DNA of 64,000 nt, from the NCBI RefSeq assembly GCF_000980895.1, contig NZ_LAZX01000084.1:40004-104003 (forward strand), in the 5' to 3' direction. Source of the stretch: Sphingomonas sp. Ag1 (GTDB taxonomy: Bacteria; Pseudomonadota; Alphaproteobacteria; Sphingomonadales; Sphingomonadaceae). This document shows positions 44,950 through 54,041 of the stretch, piece after piece. The position numbers were made by a program, and so were the translations under genes. How positions within the stretch are numbered: position 1 is the first letter of the stretch; each line of letters begins with the position of its first letter. The notes beneath the pieces are model-generated. The model was not told the DNA's origin and made no database searches. It saw only the letters and a list, made by a program, of their open reading frames with translations.

Positions 44950-45310
44950 GGATGTGTCTCGACGTGCAACAGGGGGCGGTTTCGCATCTGACGCGCTCCT
45001 CTCCCTAGGTCGCTGCTTGCAACCTCATGGGATTCTCTACCGGCTGCTCGATGTCGACGGCGACAAGCGGGCAGGGCGACGCTCAAGGCATCCCTGATCG
45101 GCTACTTGCACGTCAATTTGCACGAGGTGCGAACTGAGCAGGGCGAGCTTCACCTGCTGGTGGCAAATGATCGGACGTCCTGGTTCGCCTGCGCGGCACG
45201 GAACGGCAACGCGCCGGATCGCTGGCCCCTTCCTGCGGCACTTGGTTGCAGCCATGTCGAACCTGAGCCACTCGGTGCTGACGGATCATGCAACGCACTT
45301 CACCGACACG
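44950..45310 (+). pseudogene. IS481-family transposase remnant
   Basis: Fragments in several frames match IS481 transposases: LTRSS followed by degenerate residues (normally LTRSSLHRCLQ), then LIGYLHVNLHEVRTEQGELH and LLVANDRTSWFA (family IGYFHIDIAEVRTxEGKLYLFVAIDRTSKFA), then, after a shift, RRIAGPFLRHLVAAM and SVLTDHATHFTDTG with the second catalytic Asp region. Frameshifts and stops show that it is dead. Another IS481 fragment, the C-terminus, lies at 56150-56311. Confidence 0.75.
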
Positions 45311-45523
45311 GGCGAGGACAGCCGGAGCCCGAAAGGCATCAGGAGCGCGCCAAGAAGCTGGCAACCCTATGCTGCGCCCTTGAGGCGACCTGCGCCGATG
45401 TTTGCGTCGAACACCGCCTCCCGAGCCGCGTTACTCGTGAGGAACGGCTGGCACCGACGGCCAGCAGTCAGCGGTGAAGCATCGTGCTGAGCGTCGGCGG
45501 CGATCAGGAAATTGCTTGTTGGC

Positions 45524-46381
45524 TCAGACGTTCAGCGGATTGATACACGTTTGTGTTGAGGCTTGCCGTAGCTCGTGGCGTGAATAGCTTCTGCCATTCC
45601 ATTGCTCTGCTGCTGACTGGTCCGGCAGGCGGGTAAACGGCCGCTGTCCGATCAATCTTCCAAAGAGACCATCCTCTTCCTTTGGCGAGAAGAAGTATGC
45701 ATAGAGCGATCTCCGGGACCGCGCATCATTGCTGTTTTTATGATTATCGACGCGCCGGCGAATGTCTGAAACGCTGAGCCAAAGAAGCTGCGATGGCGCA
45801 GACACGGCATCGTTCATCTTCAAATCTCCGACGCGCGTAAAACCAAGCATAATCTCGTAAAACCTAACATGCCTGGGATTAACTTCTATAAACAAGTCGG
45901 TGCAGGCGAAAACACGCTGTCCGTATATAAAAATAAGGTGAAACAACGTAGCCAGCATTGGCTTGGAAGGTTTGTTGGTGTCGAAAGCAAACCGGGTCAA
46001 CTCACACACGCGCGTGCCAGGTACCGATCGAAACTGATCAACCTCTTCTTTAAAGAGCTTGTCGACTCCCAATCCGCCCGCTGAATCAACAGCGAGCGTG
46101 ATTGTACCCAGCATCTCGCGGGCGTTCGAAGCGGTGAATGTCGTGTGGGTCGGTTTATCGCTGATGGCGTGATGATCGCCATAGCCGCGCCATGCATACA
46201 TGCGGTTCAATAACAGGGTCGCCGCATTCCGCTGACCTTTAGTGTCCGCTAAGCGAACAGTGATTTGTCCTTCTTCCGCACAAGGAATAGATACTCCGCC
46301 TGATCCACACTTTTGTGGAAGAGAGACGGTGATCTGATCATGGCGAACAGACCCATCGATTCGAAAAGCGTCAAGGAACAT
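45524..46381 (-). CDS. N-acyl amino acid synthase, FeeM-like (GNAT fold)
   Basis: About 285 residues. The core fits the FeeM catalytic family that condenses an acyl-ACP fatty chain with an amino acid, and the related acyltransferases linked to PEP-CTERM/exosortase systems: RNAATLLLNRMYAWRGYG, TFTASNAREMLGTITLAVDS, TRVCELTRFAFDTNKPSKPM, and the signature EVNPRHVRFYEIMLGFTRVG. The N-terminal ~50 and C-terminal ~80 residues are extra. The start is ATG 46381; two tandem hairpin repeats lie 26-80 bases upstream and a PEPxxWA protein gene about 630 bases upstream on the same strand. A signalling or surface lipid product is plausible but unproven. Confidence 0.8.
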   Translation of the reverse strand: MFLDAFRIDGSVRHDQITVSLPQKCGSGGVSIPCAEEGQITVRLADTKGQRNAATLLLNRMYAWRGYGDHHAISDKPTHTTFTASNAREMLGTITLAVDSAGGLGVDKLFKEEVDQFRSVPGTRVCELTRFAFDTNKPSKPMLATLFHLIFIYGQRVFACTDLFIEVNPRHVRFYEIMLGFTRVGDLKMNDAVSAPSQLLWLSVSDIRRRVDNHKNSNDARSRRSLYAYFFSPKEEDGLFGRLIGQRPFTRLPDQSAAEQWNGRSYSRHELRQASTQTCINPLNV

Positions 46382-46406
46382 GCCCTAGTCCCACCCAATT
46401 CGCCAA

Positions 46407-46460
46407 AGCAACCCCCACGATTGCTCGGCGCGATATAGCAACCCCCGCGATTGCTCGGCG
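46407..46460. repeat. Tandem 30-bp repeat with hairpin units upstream of the FeeM-like gene
   Basis: Units at 46407-46430 and 46437-46460 agree at 23 of 24 positions with a 30-bp period. Each contains AGCAA, nine C/G-rich bases and TTGCT, so each unit is an inverted repeat of five bases with a nine-base centre, like a dimeric operator. The spacing of about three helical turns would place two bound dimers on one face. The site is just upstream of the gene start and could be a promoter-proximal regulatory element. Confidence 0.65.
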
Positions 46461-46961
46461 TAGTTCCCTAGCGCCAAGGTATTTAGAAACCATTGCCGAA
46501 AAATGCCAAAATAACCAGTTCCGCTACAGGGCGATGATTAACGACGAGTTAACCAGCCCAATATTTATGCGGCACCACGTACTGGATCTAACTTTCTCTA
46601 AAATCTCGTACTCCGTTAACCGCGCGGTAACCATAGTGCTCGGCGGGAAGCGGGACGAACCGTTCTTGGCAGCAGATAAGAGGCCGAAGCCTTGGCTTCC
46701 TATCACGGTGCTGTGACTGGATCAGCTATCTGGGGGTGGACGCTTGCTGATCCAGCGCCGAGCTATAGATCATTGACGATGCCATAACTGTGCTATCGTG
46801 GCCTGTAAGGAGGTGTCATCACGAGAGGTGCAGACACTTCGGTCGGCGTTACGGAGCCGGGCGTGTGCCGCGAGCTAAATATCAAGTGGAGAAGGGAAAT
46901 GTTCTCCGAGCAAGTTCCGTCGAGAAGATCCTAGAGTTCCTTAATCTTTGAAATTAACGAA
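46461..46961. other. Intergenic, low-GC region
   Basis: About 500 bases with lower GC than the window. Overlapping short frames on both strands (46524-46716) are unconvincing. The promoter of the FeeM-like gene may lie at its left end. Confidence 0.35.
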
Positions 46962-46963
46962 AA

Positions 46964-46987
46964 GGCCGCCAGCATACGCTGACGGCC
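46964..46987 (-). terminator. Terminator of the PEPxxWA gene
   Basis: Read on the minus strand, GGCCGTCAGC pairs with GCTGGCGGCC (one G-T pair) around a four-base loop and is followed by TTTTCGTTAATTT. It lies about 27 bases beyond the stop of the gene at 47014-47571. Confidence 0.8.
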
Positions 46988-47013
46988 TCCTCTTTTGTCG
47001 ATGTCACCCAAGC

Positions 47014-47571
47014 TTAGGCAAAAGCGACCTTGGCCGAGCGGCGGCGGACCCGCAGCGCTGATCCGGCGAACGCAAAGCCGAGGATCATCATGCCCCAAGT
47101 TCCCAGTTCGGGAATGGCTGCAACCGGGGTAAACGTGAGCTGGCCACCATAAGAACCAGCACCGCGCGAGTTCCCACTCACGGTAAGCGTGTTTTCCTGA
47201 CCAGATACGATGTTGATGCCTTTGGCAAATGCAACTTCGAACAGTCCCTGTGCCGTGCGGGTGATCGCGGCTTCAACGCCGTTGAACGAGACGGACGTAA
47301 GGTCAAGATCGGTGACGTCTCGGAAGATCGTCGCGCTGGTGCTGATCGAGCCGCTGCCCAAGCCGTTCTGGTCGATGATGAAAAAGAAGTTGTCGGTGAA
47401 ATCCCCGAGTCCAATCCCGGAGCGGCCTACGTTGGCGGTCACCGGACCGGAATTGATATCACCGGAAACTTCGAAACCCGTGTCGCCTGGCTCGAAATCC
47501 ACAGCGTGGGCGGCTGGAGTGAAGGCAACCAACGCGGCAGCGCCGTACAAGGCCATCAATGATTTGCGCAT
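47014..47571 (-). CDS. PEPxxWA-CTERM-type secreted protein
   Basis: A 185-residue protein. A signal peptide (KSLMALYGAAALVAFTPAAHA) leads a beta-sandwich with FxxxN-type strands (DFTDNFFFIIDQNGLGSGSI). The C-terminal sorting signal is AIPELGTWGMMILGFAFAGS followed by ALRVRRRSA; the motif has EL in place of EP, a common variant. Predicted exported and processed by an exosortase-like system coupled to EPS. It is upstream of and on the same strand as the FeeM-like gene, but a terminator separates them. Confidence 0.85.
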   Translation of the reverse strand: MRKSLMALYGAAALVAFTPAAHAVDFEPGDTGFEVSGDINSGPVTANVGRSGIGLGDFTDNFFFIIDQNGLGSGSISTSATIFRDVTDLDLTSVSFNGVEAAITRTAQGLFEVAFAKGINIVSGQENTLTVSGNSRGAGSYGGQLTFTPVAAIPELGTWGMMILGFAFAGSALRVRRRSAKVAFA

Positions 47572-48078
47572 CTTTTAGCATCCCTACTTCATAGGGCGAA
47601 TCAGCGCCCCGCACCTCGCCCCTGTTGCGAGGCGGGGATCTCTTAACCCCTTTTTAACCTTACGTCCATTGACTCCGGAGTGAATGAATTCCGTGCAAAC
47701 AGCGGATAAAGGCAGCAGCGGAAACAAGAAAAGTCCGTCATGTGAGTGGCTTAAGAATCCCGAAATGGGACTTGGTCTACGCCATCATGATGTTCGCACG
47801 CAGTAATGCGCGCTTTCAATCTGAAGATGGTCGAAGATGAGATCTGATTCGTTGCCGACCTGACGTAATCGGTCAGGTGTCAGCCAGGCGCAGAAGCGTC
47901 CACCCTGAGACGCGAATGCACCCAGGAACAGCTCGAAAGCGCATCGGCAGTCTACCCGGTGCCTTCCCTCCGTCCGAGGGCAAGAACTGTCTTGCCGGTG
48001 CACAGGTTATTGCATCAGCGCAATCTCATCGCGCTTTTAAGGCGTTCTTTATGCCCGCTCGCCGACGATTGGCTACAG
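47572..48078. other. Intergenic region
   Basis: About 500 bases with the promoter side of the PEPxxWA gene (47580-47700, AT-richer). A minus-strand frame 47785-48003 (FELFLGAFASQGGRFCAWLT) is open but unrecognised and is not called. Confidence 0.35.
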
Positions 48079-48885
48079 CTAGGAGCGCGCATCGGGGGGC
48101 GTGAATCTACCCTCATGGGGGCGGGCGCGGAACGTATTCGCTAAGAAACTTGGATTGCCGATTAGGTAACGTCGCGCCAGCCGGCGTGGCTCCAGCATAA
48201 GGCGCCAAACCCACTCCAACTTGTTGCGCCGTACCCACATCGGTGCTCGACGTGCCTTGCCGGCATAGAAGTCAAGAAGCGCTCCTACGCATAAAACCGG
48301 AATGCCGAGCGCTTCGATCTGCGCGGCGGCCCATAACTCCTGACGCGGATTTCCCATGGCTGCGAGCACGAGATCGGCGCCAGACGCGCGGATCTGCTTG
48401 CTTACCTCTCCATCTTTCGCTTCCGCGAAAAATCCGTGGTGTGTGCCTGCAATGATCAGATGAGGGTGTCGCTCCAGGATTGCATCACTGGCGCGTTCGG
48501 CGGCGCCGGTCGGCCCACCCAGGAGAAATATCGAGGTTCCCGGAGGTAAACCTTGCAGCAGGTCTGGGGTAAAATCGGTTCCGTTCAGATTGTCGGGAAA
48601 AGGTTGTCGGTATAGCCAGCGGCTGGCTAGCTCAACGCCGATGCCGTCATTCAGCACGAGCGCGGAATCTAGTGCTTTGACGAAACGCTCGTTCTGCCGA
48701 GCGATATTGACAGTATGTGCGTTGGCAAAACAGACCAGCCATGGACGTTTGCCGGTGATTGCCGAAGTGACCAACGATAGCGCCGTTGCGCGGTCTAATA
48801 CAGCTACGTCGACGCGGCCGATCCTTCGAGTGTTGATCGAAGTCGTCACGCTTAGCTCCACCGCACTGAGGACGGCGTCAATCAC
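48079..48885 (-). CDS. WecG/TagA/CpsF-family glycosyltransferase (GT26)
   Basis: A 268-residue inverting transferase that adds a sugar, often an N-acetyl-mannosaminuronate or glucose-type residue, to a polyprenyl-linked acceptor in EPS, teichoic acid or ECA synthesis. Motifs: RPWLVCFANAHTVNIARQNE, the DGIGVELASRWL acidic motif (~residue 80), TDFTPDLL, FLLGGPTGAAERASDAI and LVLAAMGNPRQELWAAAQIE. The C-terminus WVWRLMLEPRRLARRYL is basic and amphipathic, expected to sit on the membrane. It follows the amidase gene on the same strand with a 109-base gap. Confidence 0.92.
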   Translation of the reverse strand: MIDAVLSAVELSVTTSINTRRIGRVDVAVLDRATALSLVTSAITGKRPWLVCFANAHTVNIARQNERFVKALDSALVLNDGIGVELASRWLYRQPFPDNLNGTDFTPDLLQGLPPGTSIFLLGGPTGAAERASDAILERHPHLIIAGTHHGFFAEAKDGEVSKQIRASGADLVLAAMGNPRQELWAAAQIEALGIPVLCVGALLDFYAGKARRAPMWVRRNKLEWVWRLMLEPRRLARRYLIGNPSFLANTFRARPHEGRFTPPDARS

Positions 48886-48994
48886 CGCCGGTCAGTGCAA
48901 GACCAGAAAGCGCCAGGCGTGTCTAGGGTCATGATCCGATAACTGGCTGCGGAACGGGGCGCTGGGCTTCATCGCGGGCGTGCTTGGCGGAGCA

Positions 48995-49714
48995 TCATCT
49001 ACGCCGTCGAGCGACTTCCAAGATTGGTGCTGCAATAGCATCAGCAATATCTGCTTGGTAGGCCGGATCAAGCAACCGTGTTGCGTCGTCGTTGTTGGAT
49101 ATAAAACCGGTTTCGATCAGAATTGATGGTATTCCCGCCGACTTCAACATCGCGAAATTAGCCGTTCTCGGCCTGCGGGCATAAGTGTCACTGGCACCCA
49201 GAGAACGGTGAATGTCGGCGGCCAGAGATGCCGCGAAGTTGACCGACGCTCGCTGTTCCAGATGTGCCAGTAGGTAGGTCAAATCCTCATCGTCGCTGCT
49301 ATTCGTCCCTCGGCCCGCGAGGCGGCCAACCACGACGGCTTCACCAGTTTCGTTCAACACGTACACGGAAGCGCCCCGGGCACTCGGTGGTCCGCTGTCG
49401 GCATGAACTGATACAGCAAGGTTTGGCTTGCATGACGTGATTATCTTTCGGCGTTCCGTAAGGCTAAGGAAACGATCATCGCCGCGAGTTAAAGTGACCG
49501 ACACATTCCTTTTACTAGCGAGGCGATTTGCCAGCAGTTTCGATATTGAGAGCGCCACTTCCTTTTCATACCTACCTCGAATACCAGCGGGTGCCCCAAC
49601 GTCTCGTCCGCCGTGTCCGGGATCAATGACAATCGAAAAGTGTGCGCGCGGAAGTGATGTTCCGCACATCCCAATAGACAGCGCCATTAGAAACGAAGTA
49701 AGGATTACCCACAC
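48995..49714 (-). CDS. N-acetylmuramoyl-L-alanine amidase (Amidase_3)
   Basis: A 239-residue exported zinc amidase that cuts the bond between muramic acid and the peptide stem. The signal (VILTSFLMALSIGMCGTSLP) is followed by the domain: IVIDPGHGGRDVGAPAG with the first zinc His, a Glu in RYEKEVALSISKLLA, SVHADSGPP with the second His, and PSILIETGFISNNDDA with the catalytic Glu. It lacks AMIN and SPOR domains, so it is a short member. It may aid daughter-cell separation or make room for EPS export. Confidence 0.92.
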   Translation of the reverse strand: MWVILTSFLMALSIGMCGTSLPRAHFSIVIDPGHGGRDVGAPAGIRGRYEKEVALSISKLLANRLASKRNVSVTLTRGDDRFLSLTERRKIITSCKPNLAVSVHADSGPPSARGASVYVLNETGEAVVVGRLAGRGTNSSDDEDLTYLLAHLEQRASVNFAASLAADIHRSLGASDTYARRPRTANFAMLKSAGIPSILIETGFISNNDDATRLLDPAYQADIADAIAAPILEVARRRR

Positions 49715-49970
49715 TCCTTGAACTGGTTGGTCAGCCCTTGTTGTCTTCCATTCGCAGTGCTGTTACCGTCCAAAGTGACTCTGTCGCTATAGCCCGCGTA
49801 GAAAACCTCGGAAAGGGGCTATGGCGAGATGGCGTCACGATTAAGTCATCGCGGTACAGGCCACCAAATTGCATGCTATGTTGCAGGCGTGGATGTCCCA
49901 GCATTTCTCATCGCGGCGCCAGATGTGATAACGGGATTGCGACCTGGATAGCTCGGTTAAGTTCCTGTTG
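49715..49970. other. Intergenic region
   Basis: 256 bases between two minus-strand genes. It should hold the amidase promoter. Nothing else recognised. Confidence 0.3.
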
Positions 49971-50843
49971 TCAGTTTCGCAGTACGCTGTCGTCAATCTG
50001 GATCCACGGCGCGCGCGTACCCACGGCGGGTGCTGGCGCAGCGCGGGTAGCCGGTGCGCGCGTGCCGACTGCCGGCGCCGCTGTTGCCCGCTGCCGCGAG
50101 GCTGCAACAGGCGCGCCAGCGGTGGCGACCAGTGTTGCAACAGCGGTTGGGGCAACCGCCTGCGTACCGACTGACGCTGACGTACTGTCGGGTTGGAGCA
50201 CAGCAGCTGGGCGCAGCGCCGATGTGGGTGTCGCCAAGGTGTTTGGCGGCCCCGCTCCTGCCGCAAGGGGGCGGGGCACGGGTGCGGCGAGGGCGATTAC
50301 TGGGCGCGGCGCCAGCATCTCGGCAAATGGAGCGTCCAGCCGGGGCAGTACGGCGCCAGCGAACGCCTGCAGCTCATCGGGCATCAATCGCTCGCTTTCT
50401 GTCAGGGTCGCCGCCGCAGCGTTGCAGAATGCATCGCGCACCTGTGCCTGCGAGAAGAAATTGTACAGCCTGGTCATCGCATCATCGTAGCGGTCCTGCC
50501 AGTCGCCGCCGCTTGCGCGGTACTGGCCCTCCAGTGCGATCGCAGCGCTTGCTAGCGTGGCTTTGTGCGTCGCAAGCATCCTATTGTAGCGCTGTACGAT
50601 CGCTGCCTCCTGTCCACCGCGACAGGCGAGCGCGGCGACGTTAAGTGCGACGCGCATGTGCCACACCGTCGCGGCCGGCGAGAGGCCACGGTTAATAGGG
50701 GTAATCGGCGGGGTGGCATAGACGGGCACTGGTGCCGGCGCCTGCTGCGGTACTGCGACCGCCACCTCCCTGGGCCGGAAGGCACAGGCAGCCATTGCGG
50801 TAATGGCGGCAACGGCGACGATGGCTTGTGCAACGCGTAACAT
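49971..50843 (-). CDS. Putative lipoprotein with proline/alanine-rich tail
   Basis: A 290-residue protein. Lipobox AMAAC after a short hydrophobic signal (QAIVAVAAITAMAAC) predicts lipid anchoring, followed by a Pro-rich linker and a helical domain: ATVWHMRVALNVAALACRGG, VQRYNRMLATHKATLASAAI, DWQDRYDDAMTRLYNFFSQA. Two cysteines (ALACRG, DAFCNA) could pair. From residue ~190 it is a low-complexity Ala/Pro/Val/Thr tail containing two copies of VGTRAP. The helical domain is a recurring sphingomonad lipoprotein of unknown function. Confidence 0.75.
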   Translation of the reverse strand: MLRVAQAIVAVAAITAMAACAFRPREVAVAVPQQAPAPVPVYATPPITPINRGLSPAATVWHMRVALNVAALACRGGQEAAIVQRYNRMLATHKATLASAAIALEGQYRASGGDWQDRYDDAMTRLYNFFSQAQVRDAFCNAAAATLTESERLMPDELQAFAGAVLPRLDAPFAEMLAPRPVIALAAPVPRPLAAGAGPPNTLATPTSALRPAAVLQPDSTSASVGTQAVAPTAVATLVATAGAPVAASRQRATAAPAVGTRAPATRAAPAPAVGTRAPWIQIDDSVLRN

Positions 50844-50961
50844 GGCACCTCCTATTTCCCCCCGATTTCAACGTAAGAAACCTATTTCGTCAGCCGGACG
50901 ACTGTCGAACGTGCTGCCCGCTTCCGCCTTGGTGCGCAGCGATCTGGCAGCGTCTCGGGCA

Positions 50962-51330
50962 TCACTGTCTGGAAAGGGCCGCCTGAATCATCGTTAGTAA
51001 GCTTCCAATCACGTAGGGCTTGTTGCACTTGGGAACATCAGGATACCGGTCACGCGTAACGGCCTCGTCGTACCCGGTTACGAAAATGAACGGTATCCTG
51101 CGGGCAATTAGAGCATCGGCTACCGGAAAGGAGAACTCGCCGTTCAAGTTAACGTCTAGCACGGCCACGTCTATCCTGTGCTCGCGCTCGACCCGATCAA
51201 GAGCGGTCTTGATGGAAGAATCGGGACCAAGCACGATAGCGTCTAACTCTTCAAGTGCACGACTGAGACCTCGGGCGAGAATGAACTCGTCCTCGACAAC
51301 TAAGATGCGATGCTGATCAAGGCTGCCCAT
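50962..51330 (-). CDS. Single-domain response regulator
   Basis: A 122-residue receiver with no output domain. The acidic pocket is RILVVEDEFILARGLSRALE, the phosphoacceptor Asp is in VAVLDVNLNGEFSFP, with IFVTGYDEAV (Thr) and KCNKPYVIGSL (Lys). It starts 15 bases after the stop of the HWE kinase gene and is its likely partner. Such stand-alone receivers act by protein-protein contact, often to switch partner kinases or anti-sigma factors. Confidence 0.93.
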   Translation of the reverse strand: MGSLDQHRILVVEDEFILARGLSRALEELDAIVLGPDSSIKTALDRVEREHRIDVAVLDVNLNGEFSFPVADALIARRIPFIFVTGYDEAVTRDRYPDVPKCNKPYVIGSLLTMIQAALSRQ

Positions 51331-51345
51331 GCGTACGAATTTTCT

Positions 51346-53772
51346 TTAGGCCAAGGCGGACATAGGAAGTGCTATGGAGCACCTGACCCCGTCTGGCGTC
51401 AAAGCGAAGGTTGTGCGAGCATTGAACTGGTATGGCAGCGCTTCTTCAATCAGGATGCGTCCTTGTCCGGTGCCAAGAGGTTCGCCGCCAGGATTTGGCA
51501 TTATCACGTCCGTCTCCTGCCAATCGACACGTAGCCATGGACCGGTGTCATCAATCGCCTGATCAATTGCCCATGCGATCTTCAGCTTGCTAGCAGACTG
51601 TTTCAACGCTCCGTACTTCACGGCATTGGTAGTGAGTTCGTGAAGCACCATTGCAAAAGCCTGCAAGGCGGCGGGGCGCAGGGCCACGCCGTCTGGTCCC
51701 TGAAGGCTTACACGTTGTTCTCCATTGTCCAAAGCGCCCACCGCAGCCAGTTCATTTCGGATCAGCTCATCGAAGAAAACGTGGTCACCCTCGTTCAAGC
51801 GCGATAGGAGCCGTTGAACGCGGGCAAGTGCACCCAGTCTATCTCGAAGTTTGATCTCGAAGTCATGCAGGCTGTCGCTTGATCTAACTGCCTCATCAAC
51901 CATGTCGCGTATGATACTGATGAGATTGAAGGTTCGGTGCTGGAGTTCTGTTACCAATACACGCTGACGAGCCTGTAGGGTGTGCAGCGCGTCGATGTCA
52001 GTAGATGTCCCAAGCCACTCAACGACCACTCCATTATCGTCCCGAACCGGAGTCGCGCGGGTCTTGAACCAGCGATAGCTTTGACTTGCCGCGTGGCGGA
52101 TGCGATACTCGACTTCGAAGCCACCCGAATGGATTGCTGTGGACCATGCTTGTCTCGCGATCCCAACATCGTCAGGATGCAGTGACCTGAGCCAATTGGA
52201 GCCGTGGCTGTCAGATTCTTCCTGGCCGGTGAACTCAGTCCATTGCGGACTGGCCCAAGTCCATTCTCCCTTGCCCACGGCGCGCCACACGAGTTGCGGA
52301 ATGCCTTCTACCAACGTCCGGAGCCGCAACTCTGTCTCGCGAAGCTCGGTCAAATCATGACCAACTCCACCGAACACCGTGATTTCGCCTGACACATTGG
52401 TGATTGGGAAGTCAGTGTCGCGAAGCCACCGAATGGCTCCATCAACTGGACGTTGAATGCGGTAGTCAAAGGTCGTGCGGTCACCGCGGAGAACCCGTTG
52501 CACAGCCTCTTGCGCTATCGGTCGGTCTTCGGGGACTATTAGTTGCAGCCAGCTGCTATAATTATCTCCGGTCAAGGCATCTTCACGATTAATCCCGTAT
52601 ATAGCCTCAAAAGCTGGTGTCAGGTAAAGCCATTGTAGTGTTCGCGCATCGCGTAGCCACAAGACATCCTGTGACGCTTCACCAAATTGTTGCAGGCGCT
52701 GCTCGCTCTCACGCACCTTTTCATTTATATGCATTCTATCGAGCAAGTCGGCCGCCAGCCGGGCCAGTACATCAAAGAATCTATAGCTATCTGCAGATAA
52801 GTGATGGCGTTCACGCCAGTAAGTGGACAGTACACCTACTATTTGTCCGTTGAACGAAATCAGAGGCGTTGCCTGGAGCGACAGGATGTTGGAAAGGTGG
52901 GTCGCCTCGACATACATCCGATCGCCCTCCAGTTTGTCGATGTCGGGCACGGTGACTCGCTCGCCGGTGCGCAGCGCCCGTTCAGGAGGGCTGTCTGTGT
53001 TTGTCTGCACCGACCGCCAGGCCTCCGCCGTTTTTTCATGTAGGCCCTGCGAGGCGAGTAGCCCCAGCTTACAAGAAGAGGTAGCTGGCGCTTGGATGCT
53101 GGCCGCATCGGACTGCATAAGCGCGGAAGCGGCTTCCACGATGCGCTGGTAGAGGGCCCGCGGTTCGTGCTCACCGACGAGTTCACTACTGACACTTTGC
53201 AGCTCTTCCATGGCGTTCAGATCTGCTGAACGCTTGCGCTCAATCCCAAGCTGTTTGGCTGTCAGATCAAGCCGGTCAACCATCATTCCGATAAAGAGGG
53301 CTATGACTCGCAGGAATTGAATGTCATCCGGATCGAACTCACGCGGATCGTCGCTGTCGACCTGAATGCTTCCATAATGGCGCGCACCAGCCGCGAATAT
53401 CGGGGCGCTTGCAAATGCCTTAAGGTTCGCAGCTTGCAGGTAGGCGGACGTGTCGAAGCGATCATCGGAGTCAACGTTGCAGGCAAGTACAGGCCCGTCT
53501 GACTTCGCAAAAAACGTCTCGTACGAAGGATCATCCACAGGAACACGGAGAGTGCCGCTGGAATCGTGCGGCCATCCGAAACTGGCGCGTAGCAGTAGCT
53601 CGTTACCGCCTTCCTGTTTTTCCAGCACGCTGGCACGACCGGTGCCAAGCGCTTCTCCGACAACCCGGCAAGCCTCAAAGAGCGCGCCATTGAGGTTTTC
53701 GGAGCGGCGAGCGAACTCGCCAAAGTCAGACAGGATCTGCGGCCGCGCCCTCTTCTTATGACGATCCGGCAT
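51346..53772 (-). CDS. HWE-family sensor histidine kinase with GAF and PAS domains
   Basis: An 808-residue soluble kinase. Order: GAF (residues ~10-165, with VVGEALGTGRASVLEK), second GAF (~190-345, ASIQAPATSSCKLGLL), PAS (~355-485, DVLWLRDARTLQWLYL), PAS/PAC (~490-605, SPQWTEFTGQEESDSHG), then the HWE kinase: phospho-His in LVTELQHRTFNLISIIRDM (~612), N-box LHELTTNAVKYGAL (~711), WQETD, and GTGQGRILIEEALPYQF. The H and W-x-E residues mark the HWE class, linked in alphaproteobacteria to light or stress responses. No membrane helix is seen, and no Cys of an LOV domain (NCRFL) is present. Confidence 0.95.
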   Translation of the reverse strand: MPDRHKKRARPQILSDFGEFARRSENLNGALFEACRVVGEALGTGRASVLEKQEGGNELLLRASFGWPHDSSGTLRVPVDDPSYETFFAKSDGPVLACNVDSDDRFDTSAYLQAANLKAFASAPIFAAGARHYGSIQVDSDDPREFDPDDIQFLRVIALFIGMMVDRLDLTAKQLGIERKRSADLNAMEELQSVSSELVGEHEPRALYQRIVEAASALMQSDAASIQAPATSSCKLGLLASQGLHEKTAEAWRSVQTNTDSPPERALRTGERVTVPDIDKLEGDRMYVEATHLSNILSLQATPLISFNGQIVGVLSTYWRERHHLSADSYRFFDVLARLAADLLDRMHINEKVRESEQRLQQFGEASQDVLWLRDARTLQWLYLTPAFEAIYGINREDALTGDNYSSWLQLIVPEDRPIAQEAVQRVLRGDRTTFDYRIQRPVDGAIRWLRDTDFPITNVSGEITVFGGVGHDLTELRETELRLRTLVEGIPQLVWRAVGKGEWTWASPQWTEFTGQEESDSHGSNWLRSLHPDDVGIARQAWSTAIHSGGFEVEYRIRHAASQSYRWFKTRATPVRDDNGVVVEWLGTSTDIDALHTLQARQRVLVTELQHRTFNLISIIRDMVDEAVRSSDSLHDFEIKLRDRLGALARVQRLLSRLNEGDHVFFDELIRNELAAVGALDNGEQRVSLQGPDGVALRPAALQAFAMVLHELTTNAVKYGALKQSASKLKIAWAIDQAIDDTGPWLRVDWQETDVIMPNPGGEPLGTGQGRILIEEALPYQFNARTTFALTPDGVRCSIALPMSALA

Positions 53773-54041
53773 TGCAAATCTCTCCTGCGCGCAGATGCAT
53801 CGCCGAAATTAATGGTAAACAGAACATTTACGTCAAGTCCAGCGTTATGAAAGCCCGAAATCGCCGGAGCCTTATAATGCTTCGTTCGTGGTAATATTTC
53901 TGCGGCGGCGAAAGCGCTCTCTTCACCTTTCGGCTTTTCGCGGGGCCACAAGACTTAAGGCCTAGGACTCAAAATCAACCAGCGGACTGGGGCGGAGCGG
54001 CTCGCCTGATCCACTGCGGCGTGGATCATGGGAGGTATGGC

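Noticed and set aside
46407..46460. Tandem repeats as a CRISPR array
   Set aside because: Only two units, a 6-base gap rather than a spacer, and each unit is itself an inverted repeat upstream of a gene start.
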